NCBI GenBank assembly: GCA_016743235.1
Contig: VRZD01000013.1
Location: 62,001-126,000 of the forward strand
Source: Pantanalinema sp. GBBB05
Lineage (GTDB): Bacteria > Cyanobacteriota > Cyanobacteriia > Leptolyngbyales > Leptolyngbyaceae
DNA: 64,000 nt
Reading direction: 5' to 3'
In this document: piece after piece, positions 27,755 to 36,913 of the stretch
How the letters are laid out: each line of letters opens with the position of its first letter
Numbering within the stretch: position 1 is the first letter of the stretch
Made by a program: the position numbers and the translations under genes
Notes under the pieces: model-generated
Database searches by the model: none
The model's input: only the letters and a program-made list of their open reading frames with translations
Told to the model about the DNA's origin: nothing

Positions 27755-30046
27755 ATGCAATTAGCTGCTCGTTGTTCCCCTGTTGATCGTTCTGAGACAG
27801 ATTTAGCGGTAGCGGTGATTTCTGAAGTGAATCAGAACATCTATTCGCAACTCAAATTGTCTCTTAGTCTCCATTTACGCCGTCAGGTGTTTCTGGCAGT
27901 TTGTGATGACCTGGCACTGCGTAATCATTTAGCTACGCGCCTGCAATCGGAACTGGCATACCCAACTCAGTCGAGGAATGGTCAGAGGCAGGAGCGATCG
28001 CCTGCTTGTCCTCGCTTGGTTACCCTAAAGCTCAATTTGCGTAATCCCAACCCGATGGCGCAGATCGCTCACTGGCTCACCCACCATCTGCCACCCGCAG
28101 GTGATAGTGCGCTACCGACGATCGGATTTCAGATTTTAGGGATTGAGCAGCTCACCCGCCAACCTGCCCCGGTGCAACGGCGGTTTCTCAGCCACCTGCA
28201 AGAAATTGAATTTTATCTCCCCTCTTTAGAATCCTCGCTATTACTCTGGCTATCCCGCCCCTGGCTGCGATCAGTTCAGCAATCCGCTCCAGCCTTTTGG
28301 GAATGGCATACTGCGCTATTTGAGTTTGAGGGCGATCCGACGCCGATCCTCGCCAGTTCTTCTATCCAGACTCAACCCGATCGAGATGCCAACGACGCCA
28401 ACCGCCAACCAGCCCAGCCTATGGTCGTCGGTCAAGCAACACCTCCACCAGCACCATCCACTGCCGAATCAGAAGCCACGTTGTTAGATATTTTGAATCA
28501 CGACCTGGCTCAGTTAGACCATAATCATCAGCCGGTTGCCTTAGAAGCCAATTCAAAAGTGGTTGAAGCTGATACGGAAACTCGGGACACTACGGCTTCA
28601 TCCTCACCCGCTGCTGTTGCCCTTTCATCTGCCCCATCGACTCCGGCTCCCCCACCGGCTAACACGCCTCCCACCTCCCCGCTCACCCAAACTGGCTCTG
28701 CCCTTGATCTGACTGATCTGGTGCTAGCTGCGGCAGCTCAAGATCCTGTTTGCGACAAACATGCCGCGGCCATGCAACTGCTCCAGCGGATTGAGCAACT
28801 ACAGGAACAACAAGCGCCAGCGGCTGCCTTAGCGGCGGCTTATCACGGGTTAGGCAATCTCTACCGCGATCGCATTGAGCAAGGCTATACCGATGGTCAA
28901 ACCCTGACGATCGCCATTCGGGCCTATGAGCAAACCCTGGAATGGCTGGATGGGTCGTCTTCTCTTTGGGCAGATGTGTTGAATGATTTGGGCAATTTGT
29001 ACTGGATGTTGTCACGGGGGGCGATGAATCAAGCGCAAACCCTGACCTATTTACAACAAGCGGTGACTACCTATCAGTTGGCACTGACTCGCACAAATCC
29101 TCAGACCCGGCTTCAAACCTATCTGATGATTCAGAATAATCTCGGGTCAGCCTATGGAGATTTAGCCCGCCTGGAACAAACCGCTGATCATTTACAGCAG
29201 GCGATCGTGGCATATGAAGAAGTATTACGCCACCGGACACTCAGTGAAGATCCCGCGCGCTATGCTGCCACTCAAAATAATTTGGGCACAGCCTATTGGA
29301 ATTTGGCACAGCAGCAGCAACCTGTAAAACATTTACAGCAGGCGATCGCGGCTTATCAGGAAGCGTTGCAGTATTACAGTAGCGATCGTGATCCGTTACA
29401 TTACGCCATGATCCAGAATAATTTAGGCACAGCCTACTGGAATCTGGCACAACATATTAAACCATCAGCAAATGGGGCAGAGAGTAATAGCGAGTTGTCG
29501 CCTGTGGGCTTACTGCGTCAGGCGATCGCGGCATACCAAACGGCTCTCACATATCGAACGCTCAAAGCTTCGGCGGCAGCCCATGCGGCAACCCAAAACA
29601 ATTTAGGGACAGCGTACTGGCATCTGGCGATCGCTCCAGACACCTCTAGCGATAATCGTCAGGAATTCTTGAAACGAGCGACAACAGCCTACAAAATTGC
29701 CTTGAATACCGCCCAACAATTGGTGGCGAGTGGGAATCCCGCTGTCTTAACCTTTGACCCGTGCTCAACCCAAAATAATTTAGGGTTGGCGTACTACCAA
29801 CTGGCGCTGAATCGGGAGTCGGGGTGGGATGCAACGAAGCGATCGCAATATCTGGAACTAGCGCTGGATCACCACCTTCAGGCCCTTCAGGGTTGGACCA
29901 AGCAACCCAATTTTTACCAAACCGCCTTAGGGTATGTGATCCAAACGATGCGGACCTTCTACAGCGAGTTTGGTCTCCAGGGGCAAACCCTGGCAATGTC
30001 ACGGATTCCCGCCCCCCTCTTACCCGAAGTCATGCAGCGGCTGTAA
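27755..30046 (+). CDS. Large TPR-repeat protein with degenerate N-terminal domain
   Basis: The protein has 763 residues in three parts. Residues 1-190 look globular (HLRRQVFLAVCDDLALRN), resembling the remnant of a P-loop ATPase without a Walker A. Residues about 195-320 are a Pro/Ala/Thr-rich linker. Residues about 330-740 are tetratricopeptide repeats, with the consensus TQNNLGTAYWNLA repeated at least four times and AI(V/A)AYxEAL helices between. TPR arrays bind partner proteins. I cannot name the partner. It is followed 70 bp later, same strand, by a GTPase gene, so the two may be co-expressed. It has no signal peptide, so it is probably cytoplasmic. Confidence 0.85.
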   Translation: MQLAARCSPVDRSETDLAVAVISEVNQNIYSQLKLSLSLHLRRQVFLAVCDDLALRNHLATRLQSELAYPTQSRNGQRQERSPACPRLVTLKLNLRNPNPMAQIAHWLTHHLPPAGDSALPTIGFQILGIEQLTRQPAPVQRRFLSHLQEIEFYLPSLESSLLLWLSRPWLRSVQQSAPAFWEWHTALFEFEGDPTPILASSSIQTQPDRDANDANRQPAQPMVVGQATPPPAPSTAESEATLLDILNHDLAQLDHNHQPVALEANSKVVEADTETRDTTASSSPAAVALSSAPSTPAPPPANTPPTSPLTQTGSALDLTDLVLAAAAQDPVCDKHAAAMQLLQRIEQLQEQQAPAAALAAAYHGLGNLYRDRIEQGYTDGQTLTIAIRAYEQTLEWLDGSSSLWADVLNDLGNLYWMLSRGAMNQAQTLTYLQQAVTTYQLALTRTNPQTRLQTYLMIQNNLGSAYGDLARLEQTADHLQQAIVAYEEVLRHRTLSEDPARYAATQNNLGTAYWNLAQQQQPVKHLQQAIAAYQEALQYYSSDRDPLHYAMIQNNLGTAYWNLAQHIKPSANGAESNSELSPVGLLRQAIAAYQTALTYRTLKASAAAHAATQNNLGTAYWHLAIAPDTSSDNRQEFLKRATTAYKIALNTAQQLVASGNPAVLTFDPCSTQNNLGLAYYQLALNRESGWDATKRSQYLELALDHHLQALQGWTKQPNFYQTALGYVIQTMRTFYSEFGLQGQTLAMSRIPAPLLPEVMQRL

Positions 30047-30116
30047 CCGATCGCTCCCAATCTGCCGAAGAAATGTTTAGGATCAGAACGTATCCCCCTT
30101 GTCCTGTACGGCATTC

Positions 30117-31637
30117 ATGAACCCAACTTCTGATTCCCCTCAGCGATCGCCGGAACTAGTACATTCTGCTTCTATGGCTCCAGAGTTGGCAACTTCGCCG
30201 CCTCTGCCTGAGGAACTGGATGAAGCCATTTTTAGTTTTGAAGATATTCAGGCAGACCTGAATTATCGGCAGGCACAAACGGCGCTGCGGGATCTCGTAG
30301 AAAATTTGGACTTAAGTCCTCAAGAGCGCCACGGCTTGGAGCCAGAAATTGGTGGCTTAGAGTCAATGCTGCACAAATTAGAGCATCAGGTGGTGCATAT
30401 TGCTGCCTTTGGCATGGTGGGTCGCGGTAAGTCCTCAATTCTGAATGCGTTGATTGGTGAAACCATTTTTGAAACGGGACCCTTGCATGGAGTGACCCAG
30501 GTGCGGCAAACGGCAAACTGGAAAATTTCCGAAGAAGCAGTGTTAGGCAGCGATCGCCCCTTAACCCGAGCCGCCTTACCAGGGATGGGGAATTCTCAGA
30601 TTGAACTGATCGATACGCCAGGAATTGATGAAATTCATGGAGAAGCCCGTGAAGCCCTAGCACGGCAGGTCGCTCAACAAGCAGATCTGATTTTGTTTAT
30701 CGTTGCCGGAGACATGACGAAGGTAGAATACCAGGCACTTTCGGAATTACGGCAAGCCAGTAAGCCGATTTTGCTGGTGTTTAACAAGGTTGACCAGTAC
30801 CCGGATGCCGATCGCCGGATGATTTACGAGAAAATTCGCGATGAGCGGGTGCGGGAACTGTTATCACCAGACGAAATTGTCATGGCGGCGGCATCCCCAT
30901 TGGTGGCAAAAGCGGTGCGACGATCGGATGGACGGGTCGCGGCTCACTTAACAGCAGGACAGCCCCAGGTGACTAATTTAAAGCTGAAAATTCTGGAGAT
31001 TTTACATCGCGAGGGTAAATCATTGGTGGCGCTGAACACAATGCTGTTTGCTGATGATGTCAACGAGCGGTTAGTGGAGCGCAAAATGGTGATTCGGGAG
31101 CAAAGCGCCAATCGGATCATCTGGAATGCAGTGATGACCAAAGCGGTAGCGATCGCCCTGAATCCGATCACGGCAGTCGATATTCTGAGTAGCGCTGTGA
31201 TTGATGTCGCCATGATCTTGTCATTGTCGCGGTTGTATGGAATCGCCATGACGCAGCAAGGGGCGATCGGTTTACTGAAGAAGATTGCTCTGGCAATGGG
31301 TGGAATCACCGCCAGTGAACTCCTCGCTACCCTAGGACTAAGTTCTCTAAAAGGGGTGCTTGGCATTACCATTCCGGCGACGGGTGGGGCATCGTTAGCC
31401 CCTTATTTGTCTGTTGCGCTTACTCAGGCTGGAGTGGCAGGAGTATCCTCCTATGGGATTGGGCAGGTGACAAAAGCCTACCTGGCGAATGGTGCGTCTT
31501 GGGGACCGGACGGTCCGAAAGCGATCGTCAATCGCATTTTGTCGTCTTTAGATGAAGAGTCTATTATTAATCGGATTAAGGATGAACTGCGATCAAAGAT
31601 TGATCTAAAACGGCGTATTTCACCCCAGTCTAAGTAG
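30117..31637 (+). CDS. Dynamin/Era-like GTPase with C-terminal hydrophobic DUF697-like domain
   Basis: The protein has 506 residues from the ATG at 30117; a TTG at 30099 would add six. After about 80 helical residues comes the G domain: P-loop GMVGRGKSSILNAL, G3 DTPGIDE and G4 FNKVDQ. Residues about 345-470 are hydrophobic and glycine/alanine-rich (NPITAVDILSSAVIDVAMIL), as in DUF697-containing GTPases thought to associate with membranes. The function of these cyanobacterial GTPases is not established. It follows the TPR gene on the same strand and ends 17 bp from the convergent permease-kinase gene. Confidence 0.88.
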   Translation: MNPTSDSPQRSPELVHSASMAPELATSPPLPEELDEAIFSFEDIQADLNYRQAQTALRDLVENLDLSPQERHGLEPEIGGLESMLHKLEHQVVHIAAFGMVGRGKSSILNALIGETIFETGPLHGVTQVRQTANWKISEEAVLGSDRPLTRAALPGMGNSQIELIDTPGIDEIHGEAREALARQVAQQADLILFIVAGDMTKVEYQALSELRQASKPILLVFNKVDQYPDADRRMIYEKIRDERVRELLSPDEIVMAAASPLVAKAVRRSDGRVAAHLTAGQPQVTNLKLKILEILHREGKSLVALNTMLFADDVNERLVERKMVIREQSANRIIWNAVMTKAVAIALNPITAVDILSSAVIDVAMILSLSRLYGIAMTQQGAIGLLKKIALAMGGITASELLATLGLSSLKGVLGITIPATGGASLAPYLSVALTQAGVAGVSSYGIGQVTKAYLANGASWGPDGPKAIVNRILSSLDEESIINRIKDELRSKIDLKRRISPQSK

Positions 31638-31654
31638 GCTAGTTAAGCGCTTAA

Positions 31655-34120
31655 TTAAGCGACTTGACACAGTTTCTGACGAATAGGTAAGCGAATAATG
31701 AATTCTGTCCCTTGACCAGGAATAGAAAAACATTGCAGTTTACCAAAATGTTTTTCAGTAATAATTTGATAGCTGATTGACATCCCCATCCCCGTCCCTT
31801 TACCAACAGGTTTAGTCGTAAAAAATGGGTCAAAGATACGAGCTTGAGTAGCGGCTGACATGCCAATGCCATTGTCTACGATCGTAATTTCAATCCATTC
31901 TGCATCGCTGATCGTGGTGCGAATTTTAATCTGGTTAGGATGGTGTTTGATCTCCTGATAGTTGCGCTCTATATTTCTTTCTTCCAGGGCATCGATCGCA
32001 TTTGCCAGGATATTCATCAATACCTGATTCAACTGGCTGGGGTAACATTCGATCAGTGGAAGATTACCATAATCACGAATTACATCAATTTCGGGACGTT
32101 CAGGGCGAGCTTTTAAGCGGTGCTGCAAAATCAGTAAGGTACTATCAATACCTTCATGGATATCCACTGCTTTAAAGTCGGCTTCGTCAATCCGTGAAAA
32201 AGTGCGTAGAGATAACACGATTTGCCGGATCCGATCCGTACCCATTTTCAGCGAATTCAGAATTTTAATCAGATCCGCTTGAAGAAACTCTAGATCGATC
32301 GTATCCGCTTCGGCTTGAATTTCTGGAGCGGGATGAGGGTAATGTTTTTCGTAAAGTTTAATGATATGCAATAAGTCATGAGCATATTCTTGAATATGGG
32401 TTAAGTTGCCATAAATAAAATTGACGGGATTATTAATTTCATGCGCTACTCCTGCGACTAATTGCCCCAAACTGGACATTTTTTCAGCTTGAACTAATTG
32501 CATTTGAGTTTGTTGAAGTTCAGCTAATGTCCGCTCAATTTGTTCTCTCGCTTCTGTAATCGCGGCAATTTGGGGCAGGCTAGTCCAGCAGGCGATCGCC
32601 ACTCCTACAAACGCGACCGTGATCAACAAAATACTAAATAAGGCGGTATGGCTCCCCAATCCATAACGCTCCAATCCGGCTCGGGTTAACCAGCCAATAC
32701 TGACTGCTCCACAAACTAAAGTAATCAGAACCGTGACTTGCCAAGCAATCCAGTCAGTTTGGGGATTAAAGGGTTTTTGCCGACTGCGCCGGAGCCACCA
32801 TGTAGGTTTTACGATCGCGATCGGGAGTCGGGGAGTTTGCGTCGCTATGGTACCGACTACGATCGGCAGGAATAATCCGATTGCCAAATCTTGCCAACCC
32901 CAAGCCAAGCCCCCAACCACTAGGACGATCGCTTCCAGGCTAAAGAAACCTAATGACCAACCTGACCACCGTGCCTCAGGTCTACTCCGGTTGAGCCATA
33001 GCCCTAAATGAATTGCCATCATTGAGGTCAGGTAGCCGGTGCCCGTCACCATGATCACATGGGAGACATTGCCCCAGAGTAAGGAAATTAAGGTCAGTGA
33101 TAGGGTAAAGATTAAGCTCGGCTCCAGCACTCCTCGGCGGGACATCACGGCAAATACAGGCGGAAAGTAGCCATCTTTAGCTAACTGATACAGCAATCGA
33201 GGGCAGTTAGAGACTGCCGTTGCTGAACTGAGTAGACAACCAGAGGTAATCAAAAACGTGACGAGTGCTGGAGCCAACCCACCCCAGAAGGGTTGACTCG
33301 CCGCCACCAAATTGAGGTAGGCACTATCACCCAGATTCGGTTGCGTTGCTAACCGCATGACGACCCAGGAGCCGCCCAAGTAGACGATCGGAATACAGCC
33401 AGCCGTAATCTTTAAACATTGGAGTGTGACAGTAGGTTGACGGCTTTCTGCCACAAACGAGGAGGCGGTTTCACAGCCATAAACGGCGTAGACGGCAATG
33501 AAAAACCATTTCAGCCAATCGACCACTGTGATCCCAGTTTCTATATCTGGTAAAAGACCAGGGCTGCTAGAAGCAAGCCCTAACCATCCGATGCCCTGGA
33601 GGCAAAAGGTCAGCAAAAACCCGATCGCGGGAAAAACAAAAAAGGAATGTAAAATGCCGAGCGTTCGGGTGCCACTCAAGGCAACGACAAACGGCAGGAT
33701 GGCAAAGCCAACTCTCAATAGCACTACAGGACAGGCAATTCCCAGTGGGGTCAGGTTCTCCTGAATCAAATCGGTCAGGATAATCGCGTTGATCGCAGGC
33801 ACGGACACCCAACCTAACAGATAGCCGATCGCGCCATACTGAGCTAAGACTGGGAATCGCCTTAACAGATGGGCAGTATAGTTCGGTGTGCCACCAGCTA
33901 TATCGGTAAAGTAGGAGCCTAATCGTTTGACCTGTAAATTCAACAGGATGCCAATTAGGGTTCCCGGTAGCCAAACCCAGAGGGCATTTGCTCCTAGTGC
34001 TGCGTGCATTGCCGGAGCTGTACCTAACCATAGCAAAAGACCACTAAAACCAAATCCCCAGGTTTCTAATGAGCTAAGACTGCGGGGTAAAGCCTGGATA
34101 GGGAATGGATGCCGCTCCAT
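31655..34120 (-). CDS. Amino-acid-permease/histidine-kinase fusion protein
   Basis: A single 821-residue frame joins two modules. Residues about 15-500 form a multi-span membrane domain with the sequence style of APC-superfamily amino-acid permeases (GFSGLLLWLGTAPAM, then VYGCETASSFVAES, then RLLYQLAKDGYFPPVF), about 12-14 helices. A short coiled coil (ITEAREQIERTLAELQQT) connects to a kinase: HisKA with H560 (GQLVAGVAHEINNPVNF), N box NILANAIDAL, G1 VDNGIGMS, F box FDPFFTTKP, G2 GKGTGMGMSI. The fusion is not caused by a missing stop, since both parts are fully in frame and intact. By analogy with the transporter-kinase CbrA (a different transporter family), it may sense or transport an amino acid and signal. 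No response regulator is adjacent. Confidence 0.9.
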   Translation of the reverse strand: MERHPFPIQALPRSLSSLETWGFGFSGLLLWLGTAPAMHAALGANALWVWLPGTLIGILLNLQVKRLGSYFTDIAGGTPNYTAHLLRRFPVLAQYGAIGYLLGWVSVPAINAIILTDLIQENLTPLGIACPVVLLRVGFAILPFVVALSGTRTLGILHSFFVFPAIGFLLTFCLQGIGWLGLASSSPGLLPDIETGITVVDWLKWFFIAVYAVYGCETASSFVAESRQPTVTLQCLKITAGCIPIVYLGGSWVVMRLATQPNLGDSAYLNLVAASQPFWGGLAPALVTFLITSGCLLSSATAVSNCPRLLYQLAKDGYFPPVFAVMSRRGVLEPSLIFTLSLTLISLLWGNVSHVIMVTGTGYLTSMMAIHLGLWLNRSRPEARWSGWSLGFFSLEAIVLVVGGLAWGWQDLAIGLFLPIVVGTIATQTPRLPIAIVKPTWWLRRSRQKPFNPQTDWIAWQVTVLITLVCGAVSIGWLTRAGLERYGLGSHTALFSILLITVAFVGVAIACWTSLPQIAAITEAREQIERTLAELQQTQMQLVQAEKMSSLGQLVAGVAHEINNPVNFIYGNLTHIQEYAHDLLHIIKLYEKHYPHPAPEIQAEADTIDLEFLQADLIKILNSLKMGTDRIRQIVLSLRTFSRIDEADFKAVDIHEGIDSTLLILQHRLKARPERPEIDVIRDYGNLPLIECYPSQLNQVLMNILANAIDALEERNIERNYQEIKHHPNQIKIRTTISDAEWIEITIVDNGIGMSAATQARIFDPFFTTKPVGKGTGMGMSISYQIITEKHFGKLQCFSIPGQGTEFIIRLPIRQKLCQVA

Positions 34121-34272
34121 AGGTAACGAAATATTAAACTACTGTTAAGCAGTATTCCCACCCAAAGAGTTTGATTATCTTTACAGAGACTTTTTAGTTA
34201 GACCGACATCCAACCCGTCTTTGCTCGATTAGGCGCAAGATTCTACTGAAGTATTTTTTACAATCAACGCTC

Positions 34273-34303
34273 AAAAAAACAGGATAGGTGGAATTCCTAT
34301 CCT
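34273..34303 (-). terminator. Intrinsic terminator of nrdJ
   Basis: An 8-bp perfect stem (AGGATAGG / CCTATCCT) with a 7-base loop is followed on the minus strand by seven T residues. It lies 47 bp past the nrdJ stop, exactly where a Rho-independent terminator is expected. Confidence 0.85.
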
Positions 34304-34349
34304 GAGAAAAGCGCATTGGCGAAAATTAGAGAAGTTAGCGGATCATGAC

Positions 34350-36632
34350 TTATTGCGGCAATAAGCACTTATCTGAATCACAGCCTGCTGGTCCAGCTTC
34401 TGCCATTTCGCCAGCATCATATCGCAAGAGAGCCTGATGGAAATCATGAGTTTTCCGACGTGCTAAAACGTCCTGACTCATTTGGTCATACTGCGACTTT
34501 GAGATCGGTTCAAATGGTAGCCGAGGGAAAGTTTGGTGGTCATCAAATCGAGCCAGCAGCGCTGAAGAAATATAGCCCTCGTGGTTCTGGATAGCGGCAT
34601 AAATCCGCTGGGCTAACGGCTCAATTTCTGCCTCTCGCAACTCGATCGTCGAACTGGTGTTATGCGTCGTCCAATACCGTTGCACATTCATATAAAAGTC
34701 GAATTGTGCCAATGCCGAGAATTTTTCGATCGCGATTTCATCGGCACCGGGTAGGTTAGCCCAGGACACTTCGACCGGAATCTCTAGCAACCACTCGGTA
34801 CACCGGGGATCAAACGGATCATGCAGTAAGTTCCCATTTTCGTCTTTGTCCGATTGGGACGGCACGATCGTGTAGCCGTAATCCAATCCTGCCAAAGCCA
34901 CTGGATCATTCTTGCGGCAGGTAATCCGCCGAATAAACCGTTGGGCTTTAGGCGGATGCCAACCGGGACTGGCTCCCGTTAACAGTGATTTTGTTCCAGC
35001 AGGTTGCACCGTCGTACACCGATTCGGGCGCTTGAGACCTTGGCGATCGCAGTAATCCCATACCACTTGCTGAACGAGGTTCTGCCAACGAGTCAGGTAA
35101 GCTTGCTCGCGCTGCCGAAACTCAATGCCAGCCACCGTATCAGGTCTACCTGCTTCCCACCAACGTAACCAATCTACCCCAAACGCATGGACAAAGAAAT
35201 CAAATAATCCAGTGAAGGAAACACCAACGATCGGATCAAATTCGCGAGATTGTTGATAGCGTGGCTCGACAAATTTGTGGTTCAACAAAGCGGCTACTGA
35301 CAATGCCGCCGCCGTAAACGCGGCTTCTTGTTCCTGCTCGTTGAAGGGATCCAATTGATTCAGATGAACCTCAGATAAATTGCAGTGAAAATTACTACCT
35401 AAAATTTCTCCGCATGGGTTCAAACCATATCGTTCTAGTCGATGTTCTACTTCAGCAGCAGGCAGTTGCGGAAATTTCTCCTGTAGCCAAGTTTTGGCAT
35501 TTCCTACGATGTAATGCTGTAAGAATTCTGCTTTTAATTCCGGTGTTGGTAGCAAATCAACATTAGAACGCGCGATCGCTTCTGGCGCGTATTGAATTGC
35601 TCCTTCACCGGAATAAAACTGTTTACGCACCGCATCGATACATTCCTGTGCCGTCGGTTGATGATGAAACACCCGCGTATGATTTGCCATCCGCAGCACA
35701 TCTCGTTCCGGGTCAATCCGCCAGTTGCCTTCAGCATCCTGCTGCCAAAGGTTTTCCTTCGCGATCGCAAATTGCTCGTCACTGCTGATCCCCTGTCGCA
35801 TCCCAGCCGATCGCCGGATGTTGCCAGCAACGACTGTGGCAGCGGCTTCATCAATTAAGAGGCAGCACTCGATCGAGGTGAGTTGGCGACCGATCGCTTT
35901 ATTGAGAATAGCGGCACAGCGTTCATAGAGTCCAGCTAACCGGATCGGATTGGCTACACCACCAAACCCTTTGAGGACTTCCCCTTCTGCCCGAACATCA
36001 CTGAGATTGACCGTGACATTGATGGCTCCAGAGAAGCGATCGTCACTGGCAAGTTCCAACAACGCCTGGTAGGACTGTACCCAACCTTGGCGGCTATCCC
36101 CAACATGGACATGGACGTGGTTGCCATTGACTGTAACTTGTGTCTGTTCCTGACGTCGATCGGGAGGCGTCACCCCAACGGTTCCTTCTAGCGCCACGAC
36201 TAATTGATTTCGGATTGCTGGCAATTGGTCGATATATTGCGGTTCCAAAATTGCCCCAGTTCCACACCCCATCATGGCTAAATCCATCATTAACCCGAAG
36301 GCGCGCCAGTCAATCACATTGGTACTGGTACAGTTATAGGCTCCCGAAAAATTCTCTGGCTTGCGGATCCAATCTGTGCCACCAACCCATAACCAGCGAC
36401 CAGACGGCAAGCTTTTTAGTTCTCGCTGCATTTTCCGAATCAGGTCGGCTTCTTCGGTGCTCAAGTTACCTAATTCGACTAATCCCGCGATCGTCCGTTG
36501 AGTCACTTCTTCCCAGGATTCCCGTTGTCCATTGGCACGACGGCTATAGGTGCGGTAGAACACGGGGTTAGCCACCGGAGCATTCGCAGGAAACTGACTC
36601 GAAACCTTTGTCCGCTCAATATTTTGAACCAT
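34350..36632 (-). CDS. nrdJ: Adenosylcobalamin-dependent ribonucleoside-triphosphate reductase (class II)
   Basis: This enzyme makes deoxyribonucleotides from ribonucleoside triphosphates using a radical generated from coenzyme B12, so it needs no oxygen. The 760-residue length and sequence match the monomeric RTPR type of Lactobacillus leichmannii. Visible features are SGRWLWVGGTDW, NCTSTN (first active-site Cys), MMGCGTGAIL, NPCGEILGSNFHCNL (thiyl-radical Cys and neighbours) and the C-terminal redox pair in CDSDKCLLPQ. No intein is present, although cyanobacterial nrdJ genes often carry one. It is transcribed alone, has a good terminator and possible NrdR boxes upstream. I saw no B12 riboswitch. 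Confidence 0.95.
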   Translation of the reverse strand: MVQNIERTKVSSQFPANAPVANPVFYRTYSRRANGQRESWEEVTQRTIAGLVELGNLSTEEADLIRKMQRELKSLPSGRWLWVGGTDWIRKPENFSGAYNCTSTNVIDWRAFGLMMDLAMMGCGTGAILEPQYIDQLPAIRNQLVVALEGTVGVTPPDRRQEQTQVTVNGNHVHVHVGDSRQGWVQSYQALLELASDDRFSGAINVTVNLSDVRAEGEVLKGFGGVANPIRLAGLYERCAAILNKAIGRQLTSIECCLLIDEAAATVVAGNIRRSAGMRQGISSDEQFAIAKENLWQQDAEGNWRIDPERDVLRMANHTRVFHHQPTAQECIDAVRKQFYSGEGAIQYAPEAIARSNVDLLPTPELKAEFLQHYIVGNAKTWLQEKFPQLPAAEVEHRLERYGLNPCGEILGSNFHCNLSEVHLNQLDPFNEQEQEAAFTAAALSVAALLNHKFVEPRYQQSREFDPIVGVSFTGLFDFFVHAFGVDWLRWWEAGRPDTVAGIEFRQREQAYLTRWQNLVQQVVWDYCDRQGLKRPNRCTTVQPAGTKSLLTGASPGWHPPKAQRFIRRITCRKNDPVALAGLDYGYTIVPSQSDKDENGNLLHDPFDPRCTEWLLEIPVEVSWANLPGADEIAIEKFSALAQFDFYMNVQRYWTTHNTSSTIELREAEIEPLAQRIYAAIQNHEGYISSALLARFDDHQTFPRLPFEPISKSQYDQMSQDVLARRKTHDFHQALLRYDAGEMAEAGPAGCDSDKCLLPQ

Positions 36633-36679
36633 GTACTAACCCCTACACCTAAGCTTAGTTGGACTCACTACAGAGGCGA

Positions 36680-36727
36680 ACCTCATATCTAGTGTTTACT
36701 TTCATGGGTAATCACTATATCTCAACA
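36680..36727. promoter_or_regulatory. Possible tandem NrdR boxes upstream of nrdJ
   Basis: Two 16-bp elements, ACCTCATATCTAGTGT (36680-36695) and TCACTATATCTCAACA (36712-36727), resemble the NrdR consensus ACACTATATATAGTGT (12 and 9 matches of 16). In each, one half-site is well kept. They are separated by 16 bp, a centre spacing of 32 bp or about three helical turns, as in known NrdR operators. They lie 48-95 bp upstream of the nrdJ start. The second box is weak, so this is suggestive only. Confidence 0.45.
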
Positions 36728-36913
36728 TTCTGAACTTTCAACATCCCGCCAGACATTTCCTTGAAAAGAAAACTCTTTGATAAAGAAAGGAGAACTTTGG
36801 ATCCTTTTGATTACAAAAATCTCTAAGAAGTAATAGTATAAATGACCTAATTTTAAAACTGGTCGTCTTTTATCTCATCAGGGCACAATAGAGCAAAATC
36901 CCCCGCTGCCATC

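Noticed and set aside
36633..36913. B12 riboswitch before the B12-dependent nrdJ
   Set aside because: I looked for the B12 box on the minus strand and saw no match.
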